A stretch of 37,195 nucleotides of DNA, from positions 1-37,195 of the forward strand of contig NZ_SEMB01000032.1 of NCBI RefSeq assembly GCF_004153225.1. Direction: 5' to 3'. Below are positions 1-6,648 of this stretch, piece by piece (the first letter of the stretch is position 1; each line of letters starts with the position of its first letter). A model generated the notes under the pieces. It was not told the DNA's origin. It did no database searches and worked only from the letters and a program-made list of their open reading frames with translations. The DNA is from Sporolactobacillus sp. THM7-7 (GTDB taxonomy: Bacteria; Bacillota; Bacilli; Bacillales; Sporolactobacillaceae). The position numbers and the translations under genes are program-made.

Positions 1-8
1 TATGTGCC

Positions 9-88
9 TATGGATAACTTTTCAAAAACCTATGATCCACAGGTGGATAACTCCCGGAAATCCCGGCAGTAAAGGCTTTTTATCCACA
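9..88. other. Cluster of DnaA-box-like 9-mers in the leading intergenic stretch
   Basis: An exact consensus DnaA box, TTATCCACA, lies at 80-88. Three more 9-mers differ from it by one base: TATGGATAA at 9-17 and GGTGGATAA at 42-50 (both read on the minus strand) and TGATCCACA at 33-41. The last two abut. I see no convincing gene in 1-313; the short open frame from position 2 has no ribosome-binding site. Such clusters can bind DnaA outside oriC, but binding is inferred here. The cluster may continue beyond the window edge. Confidence 0.5.
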
Positions 89-313
89 GCGGATCACGGA
101 ATTGTGCCTACAGCTGTCGAAGGCGAGTTATACATGTTTAACAGTATAAAAAGTCTCTTGTCCTTATCTTACCGAAGACGACGGACGGTTTCCATCTTTA
201 CACGTATTTTTCGCGAAAAATGACTGATAATGACTGATGATGAATAACGTTTCTTGGTTTCTGCAACAATTACCGTTATACTGGAAGCATCATATAAAGA
301 CGGAGGAATGAAT

Positions 314-634
314 ATGAAGAAGAATCTTGGTGCGGTCGGACTGGTTGCGGGAGTCGCGGGGTTCGCTGCGGGCCTTGCCGTCCGCGGACTGGTGTCCGGT
401 CGTCTGCTCGGGGCGGAAAAGGTGCTCAGGATTGTCAGAAGAACAGCCGGTAAGACGCTGCCCGTTGACGGCGCCTGGATTTATCTTTCACCGCAGAATG
501 TGACGCGCGATGCATTGTCGCTCCAGATTTACAGGGGTGGTCTAACCGCTGCGGGCGCCCGGTCCGTCCGTCATTTTGATTTTATGGCCGATGCGCGAAC
601 TGGCACGTTGATTGAATTAAAAGAACAGCACTGA
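314..634 (+). CDS. Small PepSY-like protein with N-terminal membrane segment (ytzB position)
   Basis: This is a 106-residue protein. The N-terminus (about residues 6-30) is rich in Gly, Ala and Val and looks like a signal anchor or membrane segment. The remainder resembles a single PepSY-type domain: an alpha segment around AEKVLRIVRR, then beta strands ending in DARTGTLIEL. I chose ATG 314 because GGAGG at 302-306 is correctly spaced for it. The in-frame ATG at 308 sits directly on that site. In B. subtilis a small PepSY gene, ytzB, occupies the equivalent place near trmB. The function is unknown; PepSY proteins are often proposed to modulate peptidases in the envelope. The family call is moderate because the domain is short and divergent. 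Confidence 0.6.
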   Translation: MKKNLGAVGLVAGVAGFAAGLAVRGLVSGRLLGAEKVLRIVRRTAGKTLPVDGAWIYLSPQNVTRDALSLQIYRGGLTAAGARSVRHFDFMADARTGTLIELKEQH

Positions 635-641
635 TGGAAAC

Positions 642-663
642 CGCGGTAAACCGCGTATTTTTT
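642..663 (+). terminator. Intrinsic terminator of the PepSY-like gene
   Basis: A short GC stem, CGCGG (642-646) with CCGCG (651-655), is followed by a run of T at 658-663. It lies just after the stop codon at 634. Confidence 0.55.
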
Positions 664-676
664 AGAGACAAAGATG

Positions 677-700
677 CCCCCCGTATCCGGGTACGGGGGG
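677..700 (-). terminator. Strong hairpin between convergent genes, probably ends trmB
   Basis: CCCCCCGTA (677-685) pairs perfectly with TACGGGGGG (692-700) around a 6-nt loop. Read on the minus strand it lies 62 bases downstream of the trmB stop and is followed by a modest T-rich tail. Confidence 0.5.
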
Positions 701-761
701 TTCATCGCAGATCGTATTGCTATTCATAGGGCACGTTCCAGCAGGAAATATATTCCGGCGT

Positions 762-1403
762 TTATTCATGGCATACCGCTTCGCAACGGTAAATCGGCTG
801 ACCCTTTTCTGAAAACTTCTCCTCATATTCCGTCAGCACATTATCCTTAAAATCAGAACGGTGAAGATCCAGACTGATGTTTCTCAAAGTAAATCCATAA
901 GCGGACAAGCTTTCCAGCGAATATTCAAAAAACCCCTGATTATCCGTCTTAAGGTTAATCACACCGTTATTTTTAAGCACATACTCATAGCGCGCTAAAA
1001 AAGACGAATAGGTCAGCCGCCTCTTTTCATGACGCTTTTTAGGCCAGGGGTCGCTGAAATTCAGATAGATGGCATCGACTTCGTCTTCAGCGAAAAAATC
1101 GGTCAGGCCGCGTGCATCCGCACGGATCAGCCGGACGTTGCCGACTTTGGCATCCAGACATTTCTGAAGCGCGGAAACGATAATGCTCTCGTTTAGCTCA
1201 ATGCCGATAAAGTCGTAATCCGGATATTTTTGCGCCATACCGACAATAAACTGACCCTTTCCCGCACCAATCTCGACGTGAAGCGGCGCTTCGCGGCCAA
1301 ACACGTCATACCACTCCCCGCTGCAGTAGGCTGGTGAAACAATTACGATATCCGAATGCTGTTTTAACTTGTTTTTTGCCCAAGGCTTATGGCGTACCCT
1401 CAT
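762..1403 (-). CDS. trmB: tRNA (guanine-N7-)-methyltransferase TrmB
   Basis: This 213-residue SAM-dependent methyltransferase makes m7G46 in the variable loop of tRNA. The Rossmann SAM-binding motif EIGAGKGQF is at residues 44-52. The family-diagnostic block NFSDPWPKKRHEKRR is at 115-129, and the C-terminal TEYEEKFS motif is present. The start at 1403 (MRVRHKPWA) matches the usual TrmB N-terminus and has GGGAG at 1414-1418 upstream. Extending the frame to 1430 would add nine unsupported residues. Its length is typical of the family. The upstream neighbour on the same strand is the ytmP-like kinase, as in B. subtilis, but a 338-bp gap holding a repeat element separates them. They are therefore probably transcribed separately. 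Confidence 0.95.
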   Translation of the reverse strand: MRVRHKPWAKNKLKQHSDIVIVSPAYCSGEWYDVFGREAPLHVEIGAGKGQFIVGMAQKYPDYDFIGIELNESIIVSALQKCLDAKVGNVRLIRADARGLTDFFAEDEVDAIYLNFSDPWPKKRHEKRRLTYSSFLARYEYVLKNNGVINLKTDNQGFFEYSLESLSAYGFTLRNISLDLHRSDFKDNVLTEYEEKFSEKGQPIYRCEAVCHE

Positions 1404-1444
1404 CAATGAGCTCTCCCTTTTGCCGCACAAATTTTATGGATAAA

Positions 1445-1598
1445 AGAGGATGTTCGAAAAGTCCGGGAAAAATTGGCGGCGAATCTCTGTGTCAGCTTGC
1501 TTTTCGCTCCTCACGTACTTTTTTGTACGCCCCGGTGCTCAAAGCTGCGCTTTCTTGACCTTCTTTCCCCTTTTTGTCCTCCTTTTCGAACAGACTCT
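1445..1598. repeat. 154-bp element with terminal inverted repeats (MITE-like)
   Basis: The ends are inverted copies: TGTTCGAAAAG (1451-1461) is the exact reverse complement of 1582-1592. The match resumes further out as AGAG (1445-1448) against CTCT (1595-1598). The interior has a small CGTAC/GTACG hairpin near 1515-1530 and no plausible gene. Twenty-two bases of the left end (1452-1473) recur in inverted orientation at 8583-8604, so the sequence is dispersed. No target-site duplication is obvious. It could be a non-autonomous mobile element or a structured RNA. The rest of 1600-1741 holds only a weak CGCTC/GAGCG hairpin near 1650-1672. Confidence 0.6.
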
Positions 1599-1741
1599 AA
1601 AAGCATGAAAATCCACACCGCTTCTCTTTTCTAAAAAAGAACTATGTTGAATCGCTCTGAATCATGAGCGCTTTTTCACAATTCTTTAATCTAGTTAAAG
1701 AGGAAGATGTGGAAAAATTTTTATTTATTTCGAAGCAGTCT

Positions 1742-2539
1742 TTAGTGATAAAATCCCGCCGCGTATTCATTCAGCCAAAGCAAATCTTTTTCGAACAGAA
1801 GCATTTTTCTTATCTGAGCGTGTTCCTGATACCAGAAAATAAAACGAAGCGTCTGGGCCATCATGTGCCAAATAAGCCGGAGATGGAGCGAATCGTTCAT
1901 CTCCCAGCCATAAAGCCTCACCCAGTCTTCCCATTCGTCTTCACTGACGTACCAGAGAAGAAGCATGGCCAGATCCATCGCCGGATCTGAGATGACCGCC
2001 TGGTCCCAATCAACCAGGTAAAGCTGTTTTTCCTCTTTATCCAGCAGCCAATTATTATGATTGACATCCGAATGGCAGACCGTCTTGTACGGATAATCCG
2101 CATGAGCGGCCATTTTCCGCAGAAAAGCCATCGATCGGTCAAATCCGTGCATATCCGGACGACCTTTGGCGCGCCGGATTAAATGTTCCAGGAAAATATC
2201 CGTCGAAACCGGCTTCTTTCCTAAACGCCGCATCATCAATAAAAGCGGTTCGGATGTATGAATTTTTTTCAAAAGACGGTTGACTTCTTTTGATCCCATT
2301 TCCTCAGGCGTCAATACCCGACCGTTCTTCCACTCCTGCGCTGTCAGTACGTCTCCGTTTCCCATCCGCCGCGTCCAGAGCAGTTTCGGAACAATCCCTT
2401 CAGCCGACAACACGGCAAGAAAAGGCGAAGAGTTGCGTTTAATAAACAGCTTGTTTTCGGCAGACTCCGCCATATAGGCTTCTCCAGTCATTCCACCTGC
2501 CGATGAAACAACCCATTCATCACTATCAAAAAAGCGCAT
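1742..2539 (-). CDS. ytmP: YtmP-like phosphotransferase family protein
   Basis: This 265-residue protein has the aminoglycoside phosphotransferase / choline kinase fold. The catalytic loop VCHSDVNHNNWL gives H156, D158 and N163 of the Brenner-type HxDxxxxN motif. LVDWDQA (D177, D179) is the metal-binding DFG equivalent, and LFIKRN near residue 33 is the probable nucleotide-binding lysine region. Neighbours and length match B. subtilis YtmP. The substrate is unknown and I do not infer drug resistance from the fold. The start is ATG 2539, with an in-frame TTG just before it at 2542. The ribosome-binding site is poor (GGGTGA), so the start is uncertain by one codon. The protein is soluble, with no signal peptide. 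Confidence 0.8.
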   Translation of the reverse strand: MRFFDSDEWVVSSAGGMTGEAYMAESAENKLFIKRNSSPFLAVLSAEGIVPKLLWTRRMGNGDVLTAQEWKNGRVLTPEEMGSKEVNRLLKKIHTSEPLLLMMRRLGKKPVSTDIFLEHLIRRAKGRPDMHGFDRSMAFLRKMAAHADYPYKTVCHSDVNHNNWLLDKEEKQLYLVDWDQAVISDPAMDLAMLLLWYVSEDEWEDWVRLYGWEMNDSLHLRLIWHMMAQTLRFIFWYQEHAQIRKMLLFEKDLLWLNEYAAGFYH

Positions 2540-2727
2540 CAAAATAGGTCACCCTTGCCTTTCTTAACCACCAATGGCGAAAAGTACATATAGCGAAGCG
2601 AGACGCAGGACACCGTGGCCCGGCTGTCCCGACCCGGTCTAAGCGAACACTCTATAAAAGTTTGCCGAATTAAAATATATCACTTTCTCACCGTCAAAAG
2701 CAACGATTTCAGGCCGTTCATCCGCAG

Positions 2728-3564
2728 TTATTCTTCATCCGGCGTCATAAAAAAAAGTGGTGTTCGGACTGACTTCTCTTCCTGAAACCGCGGTACGGAC
2801 ACCGTCCCGCAATTTTTGAGCAGAGCCCTCACCGCCGCGATCTGTTCCTTTTTCATTATCAGTGAATGGATCGACAGATTCCGATACCATTCGTTCTTAT
2901 TCCGACAATCAATAAAAAAGGTTCGGGGTCCCGGTTCGGCAAATTCAATATAGCCGTCGGGCGCAAAGGCGCAAGAAGCGATCTTCATCCTCATTCCTTT
3001 ACTATCCAGAAGGGCTGAAACGAGGCTCCTCGTACGGTTCATGGAAATCCGGGGATTCAGCATGTCGCGGGCCGATCCCGTCGCAATTTCCCGCCATTTT
3101 CGCGGAGACACCTCCTGAAAGACACTCCCCTCTTCCCGGATCAGCGGTCTGATGCACCAGACTGTATCTCCGGTAATCAGGAGAGAATCGAGCTCAACGG
3201 TTGCGGCTCTGGCAGCGAGGACTGGGCGGTACATTATAAAAGCCTGATCAGCAACCGTACGCAAAATGGTCTTAAGCCAGGATTCCGAGCGAACATGTTC
3301 GGGAAGCGCAGAAGTTTCCCAAGGGGTGTTCGCCGCCCACCGCAGCTGCTCTTCAAAAAGCCAGTCGAAAAACCGTGAGTCCCTTTCTTTATCCGGTACA
3401 GATTGGTTTCCCTGCCGATCCCGCGTCCCGAAAGAATGAATCGTCCAGTCAGCCGTCCATTCGGCCAGCCTTCTCTTTTTCACTCGGACAAAGCGGCGGG
3501 CATATCGGAGAAAATCCATCTGGTAGCGCGAAACACATTGATTGATTTTAATCAATTGAGCCAT
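2728..3564 (-). CDS. ytlQ: YtlQ-like protein of unknown function
   Basis: This is a 278-residue soluble protein with a basic N-terminus (QMDFLRYARRFVRVKKRR). I recognise no catalytic motif. I assign it by position between the ytmP-like and thpR genes, which matches B. subtilis ytlQ, and by length; sequence recognition is weak. It has no transmembrane segment and no cysteine pattern suggesting metal binding. ATG 3564 was chosen over ATG 3570 because a purine-rich GAGAG is better spaced for it, although both are weak. The gene reads away from thpR on the same strand, with a 167-bp gap. That gap contains only several GCTCAA/TTGAGC-type words and no clear signal. Gene symbol by synteny only. Confidence 0.6.
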   Translation of the reverse strand: MAQLIKINQCVSRYQMDFLRYARRFVRVKKRRLAEWTADWTIHSFGTRDRQGNQSVPDKERDSRFFDWLFEEQLRWAANTPWETSALPEHVRSESWLKTILRTVADQAFIMYRPVLAARAATVELDSLLITGDTVWCIRPLIREEGSVFQEVSPRKWREIATGSARDMLNPRISMNRTRSLVSALLDSKGMRMKIASCAFAPDGYIEFAEPGPRTFFIDCRNKNEWYRNLSIHSLIMKKEQIAAVRALLKNCGTVSVPRFQEEKSVRTPLFFMTPDEE

Positions 3565-3731
3565 CTTCATCCACTCTCACTTTGCTTCTCTTATTGTACA
3601 ACAAAATGAGAGGATATTTGCCAAAGCTATAGAAAAAGCTCAACCTGGGCTGAGTTTTGCTCAACTTTTTCCGGGATTTCGCTCAAGGTCCTGGCTTTTC
3701 CACAGAAATAGTGGCTTGGCTAAACACGGTT

Positions 3732-4313
3732 CTATTTCCCGTAAAAGCGAAAAATTTTCACCGGAATATAGCGCGGGACTTCGTACGGATGCACGCGATA
3801 CAGGACGATCCGGTCCATCTCCCATGACAAATCGGATAAGTCGCTATGGAATGCCCCGTTCGTGAACGGGTTACCCGAAACCCATTTTTTTGCCAAAGTA
3901 ATGTGTGGATGATAAGGCCTTTTCTCAATTGAGAAACCGCGTTCCATCAGCAGGCGTCCGCCTATCCGCCGAAGATCGTCCAACGCTCCAGATTCAAAAA
4001 AACCGGCATAGACGACCCGAGGCCGATCCTTTTTCCCGAACCAGCTTATCTTGGAAAGGGTGACGACAAACGGACGGGTTTCTTTTGCCAGATCGGTCAT
4101 GATGGCATCGACCGCCTGCAGCTGACCGGACAGCGTCTGACCGAAGAAGAAATAGGTGACATGATAATCTCCTGGATCCGTCCAATATCGGTACACACAT
4201 GCGCTCTGGATCCGATCAGCCTCTTTTTTCAATTTTTGACCAATATTCTGAGGAACCGGAAAAGCCAAGAAATAATGATCCGACACATCGATCCGTCCTT
4301 TTTCCCCTATCAT
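3732..4313 (-). CDS. thpR: RNA 2',3'-cyclic phosphodiesterase, 2H family (ThpR/LigT; YtlP)
   Basis: This 193-residue member of the 2H phosphoesterase superfamily has two HxTx signatures. The first is HVTY at residues 51-54 and the second is HITL at 137-140, set in PYHPHITLAKK. Family members hydrolyse 2',3'-cyclic phosphate ends of RNA and can ligate 2'-5' ends in vitro. The start at 4313 is supported by a strong GAGGAGG at about 4319-4325. The gene diverges from ytkP, with about 150 bp between them. Its position next to ytkP and ytlQ matches B. subtilis ytlP. The catalytic histidines and threonines are intact, so it should be active. The physiological substrate is unknown. Confidence 0.9.
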   Translation of the reverse strand: MIGEKGRIDVSDHYFLAFPVPQNIGQKLKKEADRIQSACVYRYWTDPGDYHVTYFFFGQTLSGQLQAVDAIMTDLAKETRPFVVTLSKISWFGKKDRPRVVYAGFFESGALDDLRRIGGRLLMERGFSIEKRPYHPHITLAKKWVSGNPFTNGAFHSDLSDLSWEMDRIVLYRVHPYEVPRYIPVKIFRFYGK

Positions 4314-4465
4314 AACGTCCTCCTCTTTGTCCTTGCAAGTTTTGCGTCAATGTTTCACTTGGAAAACAAACGGAACAACTGGGAAATATATCGGCAAAGG
4401 TCGACCTTAGTCGATGTCATCCTGTATAATAATATAAAAGAGAGTTGAAAGAGAGTGCTGATGAC

Positions 4466-5398
4466 ATGTCGAAAATTGCAAGAACACTGGATGATCTTGT
4501 CGGAAATACGCCGATGGTTCGGCTGAACAGACTGCCTGATCCGAACGGTGCATCCATTTATGCCAAGCTCGAATATTTTAATCCGACAAAAAGCGTCAAA
4601 GATCGTGCGGCTCTGAACATGATCGTGGCCGCCGAAGAACAAGGCAAGCTGAAAAAAGGAGCAACCATCATCGAACCGACATCGGGCAATATGGGTATCG
4701 GCCTCGCCATGAACGCGGTTGCAAGAGGTTATAAAGCAGTCATTGTGATGCCGGATACGATGACACAGGAACGCATTAATCTGCTGAAGGCCTTCGGTGC
4801 CGAGGTCGTCCTGACCCCTGGAAAAGACAAGATGCCGGGTGCGATTCAAAAAGCGAAAGAACTCTCCCGGATTCTGCCGAACAGTCTCATGCCGATGCAG
4901 TTTGACAATCCGGCGAATCCCGATGCTCACCGCAAATCAACGGCCCCGGAGATTATTGAAGACGCACGGACACTCGGCAAACCGCTCAAGGCGTTCGTTG
5001 GCAGCGCCGGTACAGGAGGAACGATAACCGGGACCGGGAAGGCGCTGAAAAAAGTATTCCCCGGTATGACCATTCACATTTGCGAACCGGCCGGCTCCCC
5101 CGTTCTGTCAGGAGGCAAGCCGGGACGTCATAAAATTGTCGGCACGAGCCCCGGCTTCATTCCGAAAACACTCGACTTATCCATCATCGACGAAATCATT
5201 CCGATCACCGATGAGGACGCCTATGAGATCACACGCCGGTTAGCCAGCGAAGAAGGGATTCTCTGTGGGCCGTCCTCCGGTGCTTCCGTTTATGTCGCGC
5301 TCCAGGTCGCGAAACGGTTTAAACCGGACGACCTCGTTGTCTGCATGATTAACGACACCGGCGAACGCTATCTGTCCGGGGACATCTTCCCCCGCTGA
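4466..5398 (+). CDS. ytkP: Cysteine synthase-like PLP enzyme (YtkP)
   Basis: This 310-residue fold-type II PLP enzyme of the CysK/CysM family would replace the acetyl group of O-acetylserine with sulfide. The PLP lysine is K45 in PTKSVKDRAA. The substrate loop EPTSGNMGIGLA and the phosphate-binding GSAGTGGTITGTGK are present. The loop reads N-P-T-K rather than the common N-P-G-S before SVKDR, and the substrate loop has M where CysK usually has T. The true substrate may therefore differ. ATG 4466 gives the canonical MSKIARTLDDLVGNTP start. The TTG at 4445 would add seven unlikely residues. Synteny supports ytkP. It is monocistronic with its own terminator. Confidence 0.88.
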   Translation: MSKIARTLDDLVGNTPMVRLNRLPDPNGASIYAKLEYFNPTKSVKDRAALNMIVAAEEQGKLKKGATIIEPTSGNMGIGLAMNAVARGYKAVIVMPDTMTQERINLLKAFGAEVVLTPGKDKMPGAIQKAKELSRILPNSLMPMQFDNPANPDAHRKSTAPEIIEDARTLGKPLKAFVGSAGTGGTITGTGKALKKVFPGMTIHICEPAGSPVLSGGKPGRHKIVGTSPGFIPKTLDLSIIDEIIPITDEDAYEITRRLASEEGILCGPSSGASVYVALQVAKRFKPDDLVVCMINDTGERYLSGDIFPR

Positions 5399-5415
5399 AT
5401 CATTACGATCCTGAT

Positions 5416-5441
5416 CCGCAACGTGCCGTTGCGGTTTTTTT
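5416..5441 (+). terminator. Intrinsic terminator of ytkP
   Basis: CCGCAACG (5416-5423) pairs perfectly with CGTTGCGG (5427-5434), followed by seven T. Confidence 0.9.
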
Positions 5442-5461
5442 ATCTTTTCCGTCCGCTGAAA

Positions 5462-5513
5462 TTTACAAAAAGTCAAAAAAAGGATTTGACTTTTTGTAAA
5501 AATGAGTTATATT
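5462..5513 (+). promoter_or_regulatory. ytzE promoter embedded in a perfect 16-bp inverted repeat
   Basis: TTTACAAAAAGTCAAA (5462-5477) is repeated exactly inverted at 5485-5500 with a 7-base spacer. The right arm contains the -35 hexamer TTGACT (5486-5491). TATATT at 5508-5513, 16 bases on, can serve as -10. The -35 lies inside the dyad, so a protein bound here would block RNA polymerase. The product of ytzE is itself a DNA-binding HTH protein and is a plausible autoregulator. The arms could also form an RNA or cruciform hairpin. The remaining leader to 5652 shows no further signal. Confidence 0.65.
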
Positions 5514-5652
5514 AAAATTGAAAAAGAAGATTTTCTCTCCGAATAGCCTTCTTTTTGCAAAGATGAAGACTCCTGTATTTTTTCTGTTACTTACGTACTC
5601 TATCAATAAGGGATCGATCCGTTGTTGATGAATAAAAATGGGGAGTGGTTGC

Positions 5653-5871
5653 TTGAGTCCTTCAACTGATCGCATGCTGAATCGCGTCAGGTCTGTTTAT
5701 TTATTCATTCGTAAGCAGGGAACCGTCACGACGAAAGAGCTGGTTGAAGAGTTTGAGATGACACAGAGAACGATACAGAGAGACTTGAATATTTTAAGCT
5801 ATAATGATTTGGTAAGAAGTCCGAGAAGAGGTTATTGGACGGTAACAGACAAAAAAGTAAAGGTATCGTGA
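5653..5871 (+). CDS. ytzE: DeoR-type mini HTH transcriptional regulator (YtzE)
   Basis: This 72-residue protein is almost entirely a DeoR-type winged helix-turn-helix. TTKELVEEFEMTQRTIQRDLN is the recognition-helix block and RSPRRGYWTV the wing. It lacks the C-terminal sugar-phosphate-sensing domain of full DeoR proteins and may work as a minimal repressor or need a partner. Start choice: TTG 5653, giving MSPSTDRMLNRVRSVY, aligns with the B. subtilis YtzE N-terminus and has GGGAGTGG at 5641-5648. The ATG at 5638 would lie upstream of that site. The promoter carries a large dyad that may be its own operator. Effector and regulon are unknown. Confidence 0.85.
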   Translation: MSPSTDRMLNRVRSVYLFIRKQGTVTTKELVEEFEMTQRTIQRDLNILSYNDLVRSPRRGYWTVTDKKVKVS

Positions 5872-5897
5872 GCTGTGAATGGAATCGCAGCTCTTTT
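5870..5897 (+). terminator. Intrinsic terminator of ytzE
   Basis: A 9-pair stem (5870-5878 with 5885-5893, one G-U pair) begins within the last codon and stop region and is followed by a T run to 5897. Confidence 0.8.
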
Positions 5898-6082
5898 TGT
5901 TGGCCTTTAAGAAAATATAAAATCCTGACGGAATAAGTTTAAGACAACGAAGCTTGCGTTCCTCGAACCGCCCGAGCGGCATACCGCATATTTGGGCTCC
6001 TGATACATAGTCAATTGTCTTGATCGATCATAGACTGTTAAAGAATTAGGCAAGAAACACTTGATCAGGGAGGAATTTTCAA

Positions 6083-6496
6083 ATGGTTTATCACAGCGAC
6101 ATGCCGACGGCACAGGATCTGCCGTACACACCAGGACCGCCGCAGACAGGCGACGCCGGTACGGAGCGGATGGAAGGTTCTTATTTTCCGCCTCAATCTA
6201 TAGGCCCGGCTTACCAGCCGATCACCCCCGCGGATCATCCTTTTCCCTATCCTTCCGCAAACGATTTTACCGGGCAAAAAGAAGTGGAATGGGGCGACAC
6301 ATCCGAACCCGTCCGGGAGATGGAAACGCAGCAGGCTACTCAGGATTGGGGGAGACTGTGGCGGCGTCTGCGTAATATTGAACAGAATCAGGAACAATTT
6401 GAGCGCAGACTCAGAAGGCTTGAACAGCGTGTCAGGGTTATAGAAAGACGGCTCGGCATCCCCGCTCCTCCGCCTGGTTTTCCAAGATTTTTATAG
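6083..6496 (+). CDS. Hypothetical proline/tyrosine-rich protein with C-terminal coiled coil
   Basis: This 137-residue protein is not one I recognise by family. The N-terminal 75 residues are low in helix and rich in Pro, Tyr, Gln and Asp, with PYTPGPPQ- and PADHPFPYP-type segments. Residues about 85-125 form a very charged Arg/Glu coiled coil, with heptad-like LRNIEQNQEQFERRLRRLEQRVRV. The tail PAPPPGFPRFL is proline-rich. This layout resembles some spore coat or coat-morphogenetic proteins, but that is inference. The start at 6083 has GGGAGGA at 6068-6073. A CATAGACTG-like word near 6030 could be a sporulation sigma -10, but it is weak. It converges on ytgP with a shared terminator. Confidence 0.65.
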   Translation: MVYHSDMPTAQDLPYTPGPPQTGDAGTERMEGSYFPPQSIGPAYQPITPADHPFPYPSANDFTGQKEVEWGDTSEPVREMETQQATQDWGRLWRRLRNIEQNQEQFERRLRRLEQRVRVIERRLGIPAPPPGFPRFL

Positions 6497-6588
6497 GAAT
6501 TGGCTGCCAGCTGTTTCATCGCTCCATTGTTTTTGAATGATGAACATGGGTTATGTGAACAGCGCCCCCCTGCACTGGGATTCAGGCG

Positions 6589-6625
6589 AAAAAGGGCTCA
6601 AAACCGTTGGTTTCGAGCCCTTTTT
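6589..6625. terminator. Bidirectional intrinsic terminator
   Basis: A 17-base stem with a single mismatch (6589-6605 with 6609-6625, loop GTT) has A5 on one flank and T5 on the other. It can end both the coiled-coil gene (+) and ytgP (-). Confidence 0.9.
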
Positions 6626-6648
6626 CCGATCGAGTACCGATCCTATCG

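Noticed and set aside
1650-1672. CGCTC/GAGCG hairpin followed by T as a terminator
   Set aside because: It is only a 5-bp stem, oriented for plus-strand transcription with no plus gene before it. It is kept as a note only.
3632-3660. Terminator for thpR
   Set aside because: The only stem is 4 bp (CTCA/TGAG); too weak to claim despite a T run on the minus strand.
4355-4930. 191-codon minus-strand frame
   Set aside because: It is antisense to the start of ytkP and crosses its promoter. No domain is visible.
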